A DNA stretch of 6,318 bases from Betaproteobacteria bacterium. Lineage in GTDB: Bacteria; Pseudomonadota; Gammaproteobacteria; Tethybacterales; Tethybacteraceae. The notes below the pieces were generated by a model. The model was not told the DNA's origin, did not search any database, and saw nothing but the letters and a program-made list of their open reading frames with translations. Where the stretch lies: positions 1 to 6,318 of the forward strand of contig JAPORI010000019.1 in NCBI GenBank assembly GCA_026710225.1. The letters run 5' to 3'. A program made the position numbers and the translations under genes. Below, piece after piece: positions 1-6,318 of the stretch (the first letter of the stretch is position 1; each line of letters begins with the position of its first letter).

Positions 1-1890
1 CACTTTTCCAAGCGCCGGATCATCGAGTTCTACATGAATCAGATCTACCTGGGACGCGGCAGCTACGGATTCGCCGCCGCCGCCCGTGCCTATTTCGGCA
101 AGCAGCTCGATGAGTTGACCGTCGCCGAGATCGCGGTGCTCGCCGGCCTGCCGCAGGCGCCTTCCCGACTCAATCCGGCGCGCAACCCCCGTCTGGCCAA
201 GGAGCGGCAGCTGCATGTGCTGGACCGGATGCTGGCCGTTGGCGCGATCAACGGTGAGCAGCATCAGGAGGCAACCGTCGCGGCCTTGCCGACCATCGTT
301 GAGTCCGGTCCGACCAAAAACGCGGCCGCCTCAACCGCCGACTATGTTGCCGAGGAAGTGCGCAAGTTTCTCTACGAAAGGTATCAAGACGACGCCTACG
401 AGTTGGGGCTGAGGGTATACACCTCGATCAACAGCACTGATCAGCGCAACGCCACCCGGGCGCTGCGCCTGGGTTTGATCGAATACACCCTGCGGCATCC
501 GGACGACTATGAGGGAGCCGAGGCCTTTCACGAGATCAGCGGCCTGAGCGACGAGCAGATCGCCGCGGCAATTGCCGATGTGCGCCCGGTGGGCGGACTG
601 GAACCGGCGGTAATCGTCTCGGCGACAAAACAGCAGGTCGAGGCGGTGCTCGGCAGCAGCCAGCGGGTTACGGTATCGGGTCCCGGTCTGGCCTATGTCG
701 GCCGGCATATCGGCGGCGGCGGTTCGGCGGCGGCACCGATTGCGCCGGGTGCCCAGGTGCGCATGATTCGCTGGCTTGACGCCGAGCAGCGCAACCGCGG
801 CGGGGAGGAAGCAGAACCCTACTGGCTGATCTTGCAGGTGCCGCGGGTCGAGGGTGCGCTGGTGGCGATGGAACCTTACGACGGCAAGGTGCGGGCGATG
901 GTGGGCGGCTTTGACTTCGTCCGCAACCAGTACAACCATGTTACCCAGGCGCGTCGCCAGTTCGGATCGAGCATCAAGCCGTTCATCTATTCGGCGGCGC
1001 TGGAAAAGGGCTTCACTGCGGCGACGATCATCGAGGACGCGCCGTTCTTCCTTACCGCCGAGCAGACCGGCAGCGAGGACAGCTGGTCACCGCAAAATTA
1101 TGACGGCAAGTTTGAAGGCCCGCTGCGCCTGCGGGTGGCGCTGGCCAAGTCCAAGAACCTTACCACCATTCGGGTGCTTTCCGCCATCGATCCTTTCTAC
1201 GCCAGCGAATACATCCAGCGCTTCGGATTTGTCAAAGAAAGCGTCCCGCCCTATCTGTCGATGGCCCTGGGTGCCGGCGAGGGAACGCCGTTGCAGCTGG
1301 CGGCCGGCTATTCGACCTTCGTCAACGGCGGCTATCTGCTTTCCCCCAGTTTCATTGATCGCATCGAGGACTACTACGGCAATCCGGTCAGTTCCGAATT
1401 CGATTCGGCTGAGCGGGTCAGGATCATCGATACCCGCAACGCGTTCATGATCGCCAATTTGCTTGGTTCAGTTGTTTCGGCTGGCACCGGCGCCCGCGCC
1501 AAGCGCGAACTGGGTCGCGCCGATCTGGCCGGCAAGACCGGCACCACCAATGATTTTCGCGATGCCTGGTTCGCCGGCTTCAATCCGGAAATCGTTGCGG
1601 TTTCCTGGGTCGGCTTCGACACCCCCCGCTCGCTGGGCAAGCGCGAGACCGGCAGCCGCGCTGCCCTGCCGATCTGGATCGAATACATGCGCAGCGCATT
1701 GGCCGGCCGCGCCGAGGGAACTTTCGATCCACCGTCGGGAGTGGTGCAGATGCAAATCAATCCTCAGACCGGAATGCTTGCCACCAACGACAATCCCGAC
1801 GCCATAGCCGAGTATTTCTACGAGGAGAACATGCCGGGTGCCGAGCCGGCCGAGCACGACGAGATACTCGGCGTCGAGGACATCCTTTGA
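1..1890 (+). CDS. mrcA: Penicillin-binding protein 1A, bifunctional transglycosylase/transpeptidase (5' end missing)
   Basis: This class A PBP polymerises lipid II into glycan strands and crosslinks their peptides on the periplasmic side of the inner membrane. The frame is open from base 1, so the gene begins outside the window; 629 codons are present, against roughly 750-850 in typical family members. The missing part should contain the membrane anchor and the catalytic-Glu motif of the GT51 domain. The visible part starts inside GT51 with SKRRIIEFYMNQIYLGRGSYG (KxxILxxYxN-type motif) and continues to ERQLHVLDRM, a variant of the RRxxVL motif. A middle region with a Gly/Ala-rich stretch (about 709-750) fits the OB-like linker domain. 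The transpeptidase motifs are all intact: SSIK with the nucleophile Ser (967-978), SKN (1150-1158) and KTGTT (1534-1548). The ATG at 34 is an internal methionine, not the start. The stop overlaps the lpxL start, suggesting cotranscription. Confidence 0.96.
   Translation, partial: HFSKRRIIEFYMNQIYLGRGSYGFAAAARAYFGKQLDELTVAEIAVLAGLPQAPSRLNPARNPRLAKERQLHVLDRMLAVGAINGEQHQEATVAALPTIVESGPTKNAAASTADYVAEEVRKFLYERYQDDAYELGLRVYTSINSTDQRNATRALRLGLIEYTLRHPDDYEGAEAFHEISGLSDEQIAAAIADVRPVGGLEPAVIVSATKQQVEAVLGSSQRVTVSGPGLAYVGRHIGGGGSAAAPIAPGAQVRMIRWLDAEQRNRGGEEAEPYWLILQVPRVEGALVAMEPYDGKVRAMVGGFDFVRNQYNHVTQARRQFGSSIKPFIYSAALEKGFTAATIIEDAPFFLTAEQTGSEDSWSPQNYDGKFEGPLRLRVALAKSKNLTTIRVLSAIDPFYASEYIQRFGFVKESVPPYLSMALGAGEGTPLQLAAGYSTFVNGGYLLSPSFIDRIEDYYGNPVSSEFDSAERVRIIDTRNAFMIANLLGSVVSAGTGARAKRELGRADLAGKTGTTNDFRDAWFAGFNPEIVAVSWVGFDTPRSLGKRETGSRAALPIWIEYMRSALAGRAEGTFDPPSGVVQMQINPQTGMLATNDNPDAIAEYFYEENMPGAEPAEHDEILGVEDIL
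1876..1889 (+). promoter_or_regulatory. Shine-Dalgarno GAGGA and TTG start of lpxL
   Basis: GAGGA at 1876-1880 lies six bases before the TTG at 1887-1889. This is a good Shine-Dalgarno match at normal spacing, and it sits inside the last codons of mrcA. The TTG shares two bases with the mrcA stop TGA (1888-1890). No ATG lies in this frame near the protein's N-terminus, and the next candidate, GTG at 1914, would cut into the hydrophobic N-terminal segment. The site therefore decides the start of lpxL. Confidence 0.7.
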
Positions 1891-2774
1891 AGGGTGCCGG
1901 CATCCTGCGCTCCGTGCTGGCCGCCTGCGGCTGGCTGCCGGCACCGCTGGCGGCAGGCTTGGGATCGGTGCTCGGCCTGTTTGGCTATCTGCTGCACGGC
2001 AAGCGGCGACGCATCGTTCATGTCAACCTGCGGCTGATGTTCCCGCAGCGGGCGCAGATCTGGCGCGCCGGGCAGGCGCTAATCCATTTCATGTACTTCG
2101 GCCGGTTCATAGTCGAGCACGGCATCCTGCTGGTTGCATCCGCTCGGCGGCTGCGCCGCCTGGTGCACATCAGCGGCCTTGAACATCTGCGCGCTGTGCG
2201 CGGCAAGCCGGCCATCATCGTGGTGCCGCATTTTCTCGGCCTGGAGTTCGGAGCGGTGCGCATCGGTCTCGAACAGCCGCTGGACGCCGGTGCCCAGCCG
2301 CAGCACAGCGCCGCGTTCGAGCGGCTGGTAAACGAGTGCCGCAGCAGGGCCTGTGAGGATTTCGTCGAGCTTGACATCGGTTCGCTGGCCGGGATGCGCG
2401 CTGCCCTGCGCCGACTCAAGAGCGGCCGCAGCCTTTTTTATCTGCCGGACATGGATTTCGGCGGCCGCGGCAAGAGCGTCTTTTTGCCGTTTCTCGGTGT
2501 GCCGCATGTTGCGGTCGCGACCACCTTGCCGCGGCTCGCGCGCGCAAGCGGTGCGCAGGTGCTTTTCTGCTTTTGCCGGATGCGGCCGCTGGGCGGTTAC
2601 AGCATATCGGTGCAGGCTCCGCTGGCCGACTATCCGGATGCCGATGACAGCCGGGCGATGCAGCGGATTCACGATCTGCTTGAACCGCTGGTGCGCAGCT
2701 ATCCGGCTCAGTACTACCTGATGCACCGGCGCTTCAAGACCCAGCCGGCCGGCTTGCCCAATCCGTATGGCTGA
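1887..2774 (+). CDS. lpxL: Lipid A biosynthesis lauroyl/myristoyl acyltransferase (LpxL/HtrB family)
   Basis: The family transfers a secondary acyl chain from acyl-ACP to the Kdo-lipid A precursor at the cytoplasmic face of the inner membrane. The 295-residue product has a hydrophobic N-terminal segment (about residues 6-36) that probably anchors it, followed by the basic stretch GKRRRIVHVNLRLMFP, where family members carry a conserved R...NL...FP pattern. The catalytic HX4D/E motif is HFLGLE, with His115 and Glu120 (bases 2229-2246). YLPDMDFG lies around residue 188, FLPFLGVPH follows, and HRRFKTQPAGLP closes the protein; all are family landmarks, and the PDMDFG form resembles betaproteobacterial members. 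Length is normal. The start is a TTG preceded by GAGGA and overlapping the mrcA stop; the 3' end overlaps dapF by 8 bases. Acyl chain length and position cannot be read from the sequence, so LpxL, LpxM and LpxP roles are not separable here. Confidence 0.93.
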   Translation: MKGAGILRSVLAACGWLPAPLAAGLGSVLGLFGYLLHGKRRRIVHVNLRLMFPQRAQIWRAGQALIHFMYFGRFIVEHGILLVASARRLRRLVHISGLEHLRAVRGKPAIIVVPHFLGLEFGAVRIGLEQPLDAGAQPQHSAAFERLVNECRSRACEDFVELDIGSLAGMRAALRRLKSGRSLFYLPDMDFGGRGKSVFLPFLGVPHVAVATTLPRLARASGAQVLFCFCRMRPLGGYSISVQAPLADYPDADDSRAMQRIHDLLEPLVRSYPAQYYLMHRRFKTQPAGLPNPYG

Positions 2775-3609
2775 GATCGAGTTTGCCAAGATGCACGGCC
2801 TGGGCAACGATTTCGTTGTGCTGGCCGCAGCCAATCTGCCGGCCGGCTTTCCCGATCATCAGGCGGTGTGCGCCATCGCCGATCGCCGCTGCGGGATCGG
2901 CTGCGATCAGTTGTTGATCGTCGGTGCGGCTGCCGATGACGGATCGTTTCCTTACCGGATTTTCAACGCCGACGGCAGCGAAGTTGCTCAGTGCGGAAAC
3001 GGTGCCCGCTGCGCGTATCAGTACCTGCGGTTGCGCAACCACTGTAACGAACGCTGCGTGTTGACAACCGCTGCCGGATCAATCGAGGTGATCGAAGGCA
3101 AGCGGGGCAACCCCCGCGCCCTGCTGGGTTTGCCGCGCTTTGCACCAGCCGAGATACCCCTTGCCGTTGATGAGCGTCAAGATGTCTATCAAGTATCCTG
3201 GCAGGGGCAGCAGTGGAGTTTTGCCGCGCTTGCCCTGGGCAATCCGCACGCAGTCATCGAAGTTGCCGATGTCGAGCAGGCGCCGGTTGCGCAACTGGGA
3301 GAGTTTCTCAACGCCTGCGATATGTTTCCCGAGCGCGTCAATGCAAGTTTTGTGCAAAGACTTGGGCGCGGTCATATCCGCCAGCGGGTATACGAGCGCG
3401 GCGTCGGCGAGACTCCGGCCTGCGGCAGCGCGGCTGCCGCGGCGGCGGTTGCCGCGGGTGGGGGAGAAATCGAGGTGCAGATGAACGGCGGGGTGCTGGT
3501 CGCCGGCTGGGAAGGCCCCGGCACCCCGGCCTGGATCGAGGGCGCAGCCTGCGAATCGTTTCGGGGCAGTTTTGCTGCAAAGCGGCTTGGGCAAGCCGGT
3601 CAATCTTAA
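2767..3609 (+). CDS. dapF: Diaminopimelate epimerase
   Basis: DapF converts LL- to meso-diaminopimelate in the cytoplasm without a cofactor, using two cysteines as acid and base. The product supplies peptidoglycan and lysine synthesis. At 280 residues it matches the usual length (274 in E. coli). The N-terminus reads FAKMHGLGNDFVVL with the substrate-binding Asn14. The first catalytic Cys is Cys76 in QCGNGARC (base 2992), NPH has His161, and YERGVGETPACGS places the second catalytic Cys at residue 219 (base 3421). One oddity is that the loop after Cys219 reads CGSAAAAAA, where the family normally has CGSGA or CGTGA; see findings. The ATG lies 8 bases inside lpxL with no clear Shine-Dalgarno, so translation is probably coupled to lpxL. 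The DUF484 gene follows after 11 bases, as in other proteobacterial dapF loci. Confidence 0.96.
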   Translation: MAEIEFAKMHGLGNDFVVLAAANLPAGFPDHQAVCAIADRRCGIGCDQLLIVGAAADDGSFPYRIFNADGSEVAQCGNGARCAYQYLRLRNHCNERCVLTTAAGSIEVIEGKRGNPRALLGLPRFAPAEIPLAVDERQDVYQVSWQGQQWSFAALALGNPHAVIEVADVEQAPVAQLGEFLNACDMFPERVNASFVQRLGRGHIRQRVYERGVGETPACGSAAAAAAVAAGGGEIEVQMNGGVLVAGWEGPGTPAWIEGAACESFRGSFAAKRLGQAGQS

Positions 3610-3620
3610 ACTGTTTGGCA

Positions 3621-4247
3621 ATGAAAAGCGATCTGCTACTCAAGATGCTGCGCGACCGGCCCGGATTCATGCGCCGCCACCAGGCTGAAATCGCCCGGAT
3701 GCTGCGGCTGGCCGAGCGCGACATAGTCGATCTGACCGGTCGGCAGCTGGCGGTGCTGCGCGAGGAAAACGACATTCTGCGCAAGCAGTTGAGCGAATGG
3801 TATGAAAACGCGGCGGTAAATGACATGATCGGCGCCGCCATCCATGCGCTGGTGTTGCGCATCCTGCGCAGCCGGGACGGCAAGTTGTCGGTGGCGGCAA
3901 TCGATCGGATGTTCAAAGAGGAGTTCACCTCACTTGATCTGCAAATCAGGAAAGCGAAACTGTTTTCAGTTGATCAACTCGATCTTTCCGATGGACAAGC
4001 CCGCAAGCTGGCCAGCGCCGGGGTGGTGGCGGGCAAGAAGCCGGCGGCAGAGGTCGCACAACTGCTCAAGGGCCGGCAGTACGCGGCCTATTTGCACATT
4101 CCGCTGCTAGGTGCCCGCAGCCGGCTGGCCGGGATTGCGGTGGTTGCCTCCGACAACGCCAAGGCGTTTCCGGCCGGTGCCTATGACGACTATGCCCTGC
4201 GCCTGGGTGAAGTGCTGGCCGCGGCGCTGGCGCTCGTTGGCAAATGA
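3621..4247 (+). CDS. yigA: DUF484 family protein (YigA-like), function unknown
   Basis: This 208-residue protein is recognised as DUF484 from its sequence pattern and its place between dapF and xerC. The N-terminus has the family-like LLKMLRDRPGFMRRHQAEI, in which a short helix precedes a P-x-F and a following His. The segment DLTGRQLAVLREENDILRKQL (about residues 37-57) matches the conserved L..RQ...LR....L...L block and should form a coiled coil. The rest (about residues 85-205) is consistent with the GAF-like fold assigned to this family. There is no signal peptide or membrane segment, so it is probably cytoplasmic. No biochemical role is established that I can name. The ATG at 3621 is chosen because it gives the family-like N-terminus; the frame stays open upstream, but only as an overlap with dapF. 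No strong Shine-Dalgarno is seen. The stop overlaps the xerC start, which suggests coupled translation. Confidence 0.88.
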   Translation: MKSDLLLKMLRDRPGFMRRHQAEIARMLRLAERDIVDLTGRQLAVLREENDILRKQLSEWYENAAVNDMIGAAIHALVLRILRSRDGKLSVAAIDRMFKEEFTSLDLQIRKAKLFSVDQLDLSDGQARKLASAGVVAGKKPAAEVAQLLKGRQYAAYLHIPLLGARSRLAGIAVVASDNAKAFPAGAYDDYALRLGEVLAAALALVGK

Positions 4248-5164
4248 AACTGGCCGCAGCCGCCGAGCAGTTCCAGCAGGAACTTGCCGGCAGCCGCAGC
4301 GGCAGCGCCCATACCCGGACGGCCATGGCCCGGGATGTAACCCGGCTGGTTGAACTGGCCGGCGATGTGGCGCTGGCCGAAGTCAAGCCGGCTCATATCC
4401 GCAGTTGCATCGCCGCCGAACATCGCCGCGGTCTGGCGGTTGCCTCGCTCAAGCGGATGCTGTCTTCGTGGCGAAAATTCTTCGAAGGCTTTGCTCGGCA
4501 GCAACTGCTGCCCAGCAATCCGGCCCGGGATGTGTGGGCGCCGCGTTCGGGCAAGCCGCTGCCCAAGGTGCTCACCCCTGACGAGGTGGCCGCGTTGCTG
4601 GACAAGGCTGCCGCCGCCGGCGGCGAGCTGGGCGTGCGTGACGCAGCGATGTTCGAACTGGCATATTCGTCGGCGCTGCGGGTGAGTGAACTGGTCGGGA
4701 TCGATGTCGAGGATGTTGATGTGCGCCAGCAACTGGTGCGGGTGCGACACGGCAAGGGAGGCCGGCAACGGCTGGTGCCGGTCGGCGCCGCTGCGCTTGC
4801 CGCACTGGGCAAGTGGCAGCCGCTGCGCACCCTGTGGTGCGGCCGCGCTGCTGGCGGCGGGGCGTTGTTCATCAACCGGCGCGGCGGCCGGCTCAGTGTG
4901 CGCACCGCCCAGTACCGCATCGTTGCGCTGGCTGCGGCGGCCGGCTTGCCGGCCAAGGTCTCGCCGCATATCCTGCGCCATTCGTGCGCATCGCATCTGT
5001 TGCAGTCAAGCGGCGACCTGCGGGCGGTGCAGGAGTTTCTCGGCCACGCCGATGTCAGTTCGACCCAGGTCTACACCCATCTTGACTTTCAGGCGCTGGC
5101 GGCAGTCTACGATCGCACCCATCCGCGCGCCGGCCGCCGCTCGGCCGGCGACGGCGACAATTAG
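4244..5164 (+). CDS. xerC: Tyrosine recombinase XerC
   Basis: XerC, with XerD, recombines dif sites to resolve chromosome dimers at division under FtsK control. The 306-residue protein has an N-terminal SAM-like DNA-binding domain (about residues 1-90) and a C-terminal catalytic domain. All active-site residues are visible: Arg146 in SALRVSEL (base 4679), Lys171 in RHGKGG (4754), His242 and Arg245 in SPHILRHS (4967-4978), His268 in FLGHAD (5045), and the nucleophile Tyr277 in TQVYTHLD (5072). The C-terminus THLDFQALAAVYDRTHPRA closely resembles E. coli XerC (THLDFQHLAKVYDAAHPRA). This, with the dapF-DUF484 context, favours XerC over XerD or a mobile-element integrase. The start is the ATG of an ATGA overlap with the DUF484 gene. 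Confidence 0.95.
   Translation: MKLAAAAEQFQQELAGSRSGSAHTRTAMARDVTRLVELAGDVALAEVKPAHIRSCIAAEHRRGLAVASLKRMLSSWRKFFEGFARQQLLPSNPARDVWAPRSGKPLPKVLTPDEVAALLDKAAAAGGELGVRDAAMFELAYSSALRVSELVGIDVEDVDVRQQLVRVRHGKGGRQRLVPVGAAALAALGKWQPLRTLWCGRAAGGGALFINRRGGRLSVRTAQYRIVALAAAAGLPAKVSPHILRHSCASHLLQSSGDLRAVQEFLGHADVSSTQVYTHLDFQALAAVYDRTHPRAGRRSAGDGDN
5128..5150 (+). repeat. GC-only inverted repeat at the 3' end of xerC
   Basis: A perfect 9-base stem (5128-5136 pairing with 5142-5150) encloses the loop CCGCT at 5137-5141. It lies within the last codons of xerC, ending 11 bases before the stop codon. No T-run follows, so it is not a standard intrinsic terminator. The arms contain GCCGGC, a word that recurs through the window, so the hairpin may arise by chance from that composition. 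The symmetry is seen directly; any function is unproven. Confidence 0.4.
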
Positions 5165-5211
5165 AATCTGCCACTTCAACCGCGCTTAGCTGGCGCATTC
5201 CCTCTTGAACA
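5165..5211 (+). other. Intergenic gap between xerC and the DAHP synthase gene
   Basis: This 47-base gap is the longest non-coding stretch in the window. I see no convincing -35/-10 pair, no hairpin followed by a T-run, and no clear Shine-Dalgarno before the ATG at 5212. It could be simple read-through from xerC, or a promoter too weak to recognise by eye. No Trp-, Tyr- or Phe-operator could be identified. Confidence 0.5.
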
Positions 5212-6303
5212 ATGAACGATTCTCAACCGAAAGACGACGCACCGACTGCCAATTTGCGGATTCGCAGCATTCGTCCGATCAGCACCCCGCGGGAAGTGAT
5301 CACCGATTTGCCCTGTACTTGCAGTGAGCATGTAATCGCCTCCCGCCGTGCTGTGCACGACATTTTGACCGGCAGCAGCGATCGCCTGATTGCGGTGGTC
5401 GGTCCGTGCTCGATTCATGATCAAAAGGCCGCCGGCGAATACGCCCAGCGGCTGGCCGGATTGGCCAAGGAGTTGGCTGATGACTTGCTGGTGATCATGC
5501 GGGTCTACTTCGAAAAGCCGCGCACCAGCATCGGCTGGAAGGGGCTGATCAACGATCCGGACATCAATGACACCTTTGCAATCGACAAGGGTCTGCGCCT
5601 GGCGCGCAGCATCCTGCTGCAAATCAACGAACTCGGTCTGCCTTGCGGCACCGAGATGCTTGATGTGTTCACTCCCCAGTATTTCGCCGATCTGCTGTCT
5701 TGGGGGGCGATCGGTGCCAGGACCACCGAAAGCCAGAGTCACCGCGAGTTGGCATCCGGCCTGTCGTTTCCGGTCGGCTTCAAGAACGGTACCAGCGGCA
5801 GCGTCAAGGTTGCGGTAAACGCGGTGCACGCGGCGCGTTCTTCGCATCATTTCCTGTGCATCACCGAAAAGGGCGAGTCCTCGATCGGTGAAACAGCCGG
5901 CAATGAGGACACCCACATAATCCTGCGCGGCGGGGTTGCCGGACCCAACTATCAGCCGGAAAGCGTTGGCCAGGCGGCTGCCGAACTGACAGGCGCAAAT
6001 TTACCGGGCAATTTGATCATGATTGATTGCTCGCACGCCAATTCGGCCAAGGACTATCGCAACCAGCCGAAAGTTGGTGAGGTGATTGGCGCCCAGATCG
6101 CCGGCGGCGACCGCAACATCATCGGCATCATGATCGAAAGCAACATCAATGAGGGCAACCAGTCGGTGGCACCGCTGGCCGAATTGAAATACGGGGTGAG
6201 CATAACCGATTCGTGCGTGGGCTGGGAGGACACCGAGGTAATGCTGCGCAAGCTCGCCGGCCAGGTGGCAGCTCGGAGGCGCGCTAGCCAACCCGTTTCT
6301 TGA
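5212..6303 (+). CDS. aroG: 3-deoxy-7-phosphoheptulonate (DAHP) synthase, class I
   Basis: This enzyme condenses phosphoenolpyruvate with erythrose 4-phosphate to DAHP, the first step of the shikimate pathway, in the cytoplasm. The 363-residue protein aligns by eye over its whole length with E. coli AroF/AroG/AroH. The four metal ligands are present: Cys66 in GPCSIHD (base 5407), His275 in DCSHANS (6034), Glu309 in MIESN (6136) and Asp333 in ITDSC (6208). RVYFEKPRTSIGWKGLINDP and SWGAIGARTTESQ form the substrate-binding core. An N-terminal extension (LRIRSIRPI) corresponds to the regulatory segment of the feedback-controlled enzymes, so inhibition by an aromatic amino acid is likely. Which one is unclear: the symbol follows the AroG-like middle part, while DCSHANSAKDYRNQP and MIESNINEGNQS are closer to AroF. 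The C-terminus runs slightly past the usual end. Confidence 0.95.
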   Translation: MNDSQPKDDAPTANLRIRSIRPISTPREVITDLPCTCSEHVIASRRAVHDILTGSSDRLIAVVGPCSIHDQKAAGEYAQRLAGLAKELADDLLVIMRVYFEKPRTSIGWKGLINDPDINDTFAIDKGLRLARSILLQINELGLPCGTEMLDVFTPQYFADLLSWGAIGARTTESQSHRELASGLSFPVGFKNGTSGSVKVAVNAVHAARSSHHFLCITEKGESSIGETAGNEDTHIILRGGVAGPNYQPESVGQAAAELTGANLPGNLIMIDCSHANSAKDYRNQPKVGEVIGAQIAGGDRNIIGIMIESNINEGNQSVAPLAELKYGVSITDSCVGWEDTEVMLRKLAGQVAARRRASQPVS

Positions 6304-6318
6304 ACAACTCCGGTGTCG

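Noticed and set aside
854..1450. Plus-strand open frames inside mrcA, lpxL, xerC and the DAHP synthase gene in other frames
   Set aside because: Their translations are dominated by Arg, Ser, Pro and Trp, typical of out-of-frame reading of GC-rich genes, and the overlapped genes have complete family motifs.
2079..2834. Long minus-strand open frame opposite lpxL (251 codons); similar ones at 331-939, 4190-4996 and 5176-5916
   Set aside because: They lie opposite well-recognised genes, match no family I know, and are rich in His, Arg, Gln and Ala as expected when GC-rich coding DNA is read on the other strand.
3421..3470. Frameshift in dapF at the Ala-rich run
   Set aside because: The frame is continuous, with the family motif YERGVGET before it and a DapF-like C-terminus after it.
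3213..3620. N-terminal extension of the DUF484 gene back to an ATG at 3213
   Set aside because: The extension lies inside dapF out of frame, is Arg/Gly-rich with no family resemblance, and the ATG at 3621 gives the expected DUF484 N-terminus.
5082..5113. Promoter-like TTGACT (5082-5087) with TACGAT (5108-5113) before the DAHP synthase gene
   Set aside because: The spacing is 20 bases, longer than the optimum near 17, and the TTGACT encodes part of the conserved THLDF motif of XerC.
4244..5164. Tyrosine recombinase as part of a mobile element or integron
   Set aside because: The C-terminus and the dapF-DUF484 context identify housekeeping XerC; no att-like direct repeats or cargo genes are seen beside it.

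Overview
The window is a dense stretch of bacterial chromosome with every recognisable gene on the + strand. It is GC-rich (low sixties percent by eye, not counted). It holds the 3' part of a class A penicillin-binding protein gene (mrcA/ponA), then lpxL, dapF, a DUF484 (YigA-like) gene, xerC, and a class I DAHP synthase gene. The dapF-DUF484-xerC order is a known arrangement in Beta- and Gammaproteobacteria. The acyltransferase motifs YLPDMDFG and HRRFKTQP, and the PBP1a stretch ending in QAPSRLNP, look most like betaproteobacterial versions. I therefore favour a high-GC betaproteobacterium and cannot name a genus.

Layout: 1-1890 is the PBP1a gene, cut off by the left edge before its membrane anchor and catalytic glutamate. 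1887-2774 is the lipid A acyltransferase, starting at a TTG that overlaps the PBP1a stop. 2767-3609 is diaminopimelate epimerase, overlapping lpxL by 8 bases. An 11-base gap leads to the DUF484 gene (3621-4247), whose stop overlaps the xerC start as ATGA (xerC 4244-5164). After a 47-base gap, DAHP synthase fills 5212-6303. The last 15 bases carry no gene that can be called with confidence.

The overlaps suggest that mrcA-lpxL-dapF-DUF484-xerC are transcribed together. DapF makes the meso-diaminopimelate that goes into peptidoglycan, PBP1a polymerises and crosslinks the peptidoglycan, and LpxL finishes the lipid A of the outer membrane. XerC resolves chromosome dimers at division. DAHP synthase starts aromatic amino acid synthesis and may be read through from the same transcript or have its own promoter; I found no convincing promoter.

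This is an ordinary housekeeping region. I found no mobile element, CRISPR array, RNA gene, defence system or other undescribed system. The points most worth a second look are an unusual residue in the second catalytic-cysteine loop of DapF, a marked excess of the palindrome GCCGGC across the window, and the TTG start of lpxL.
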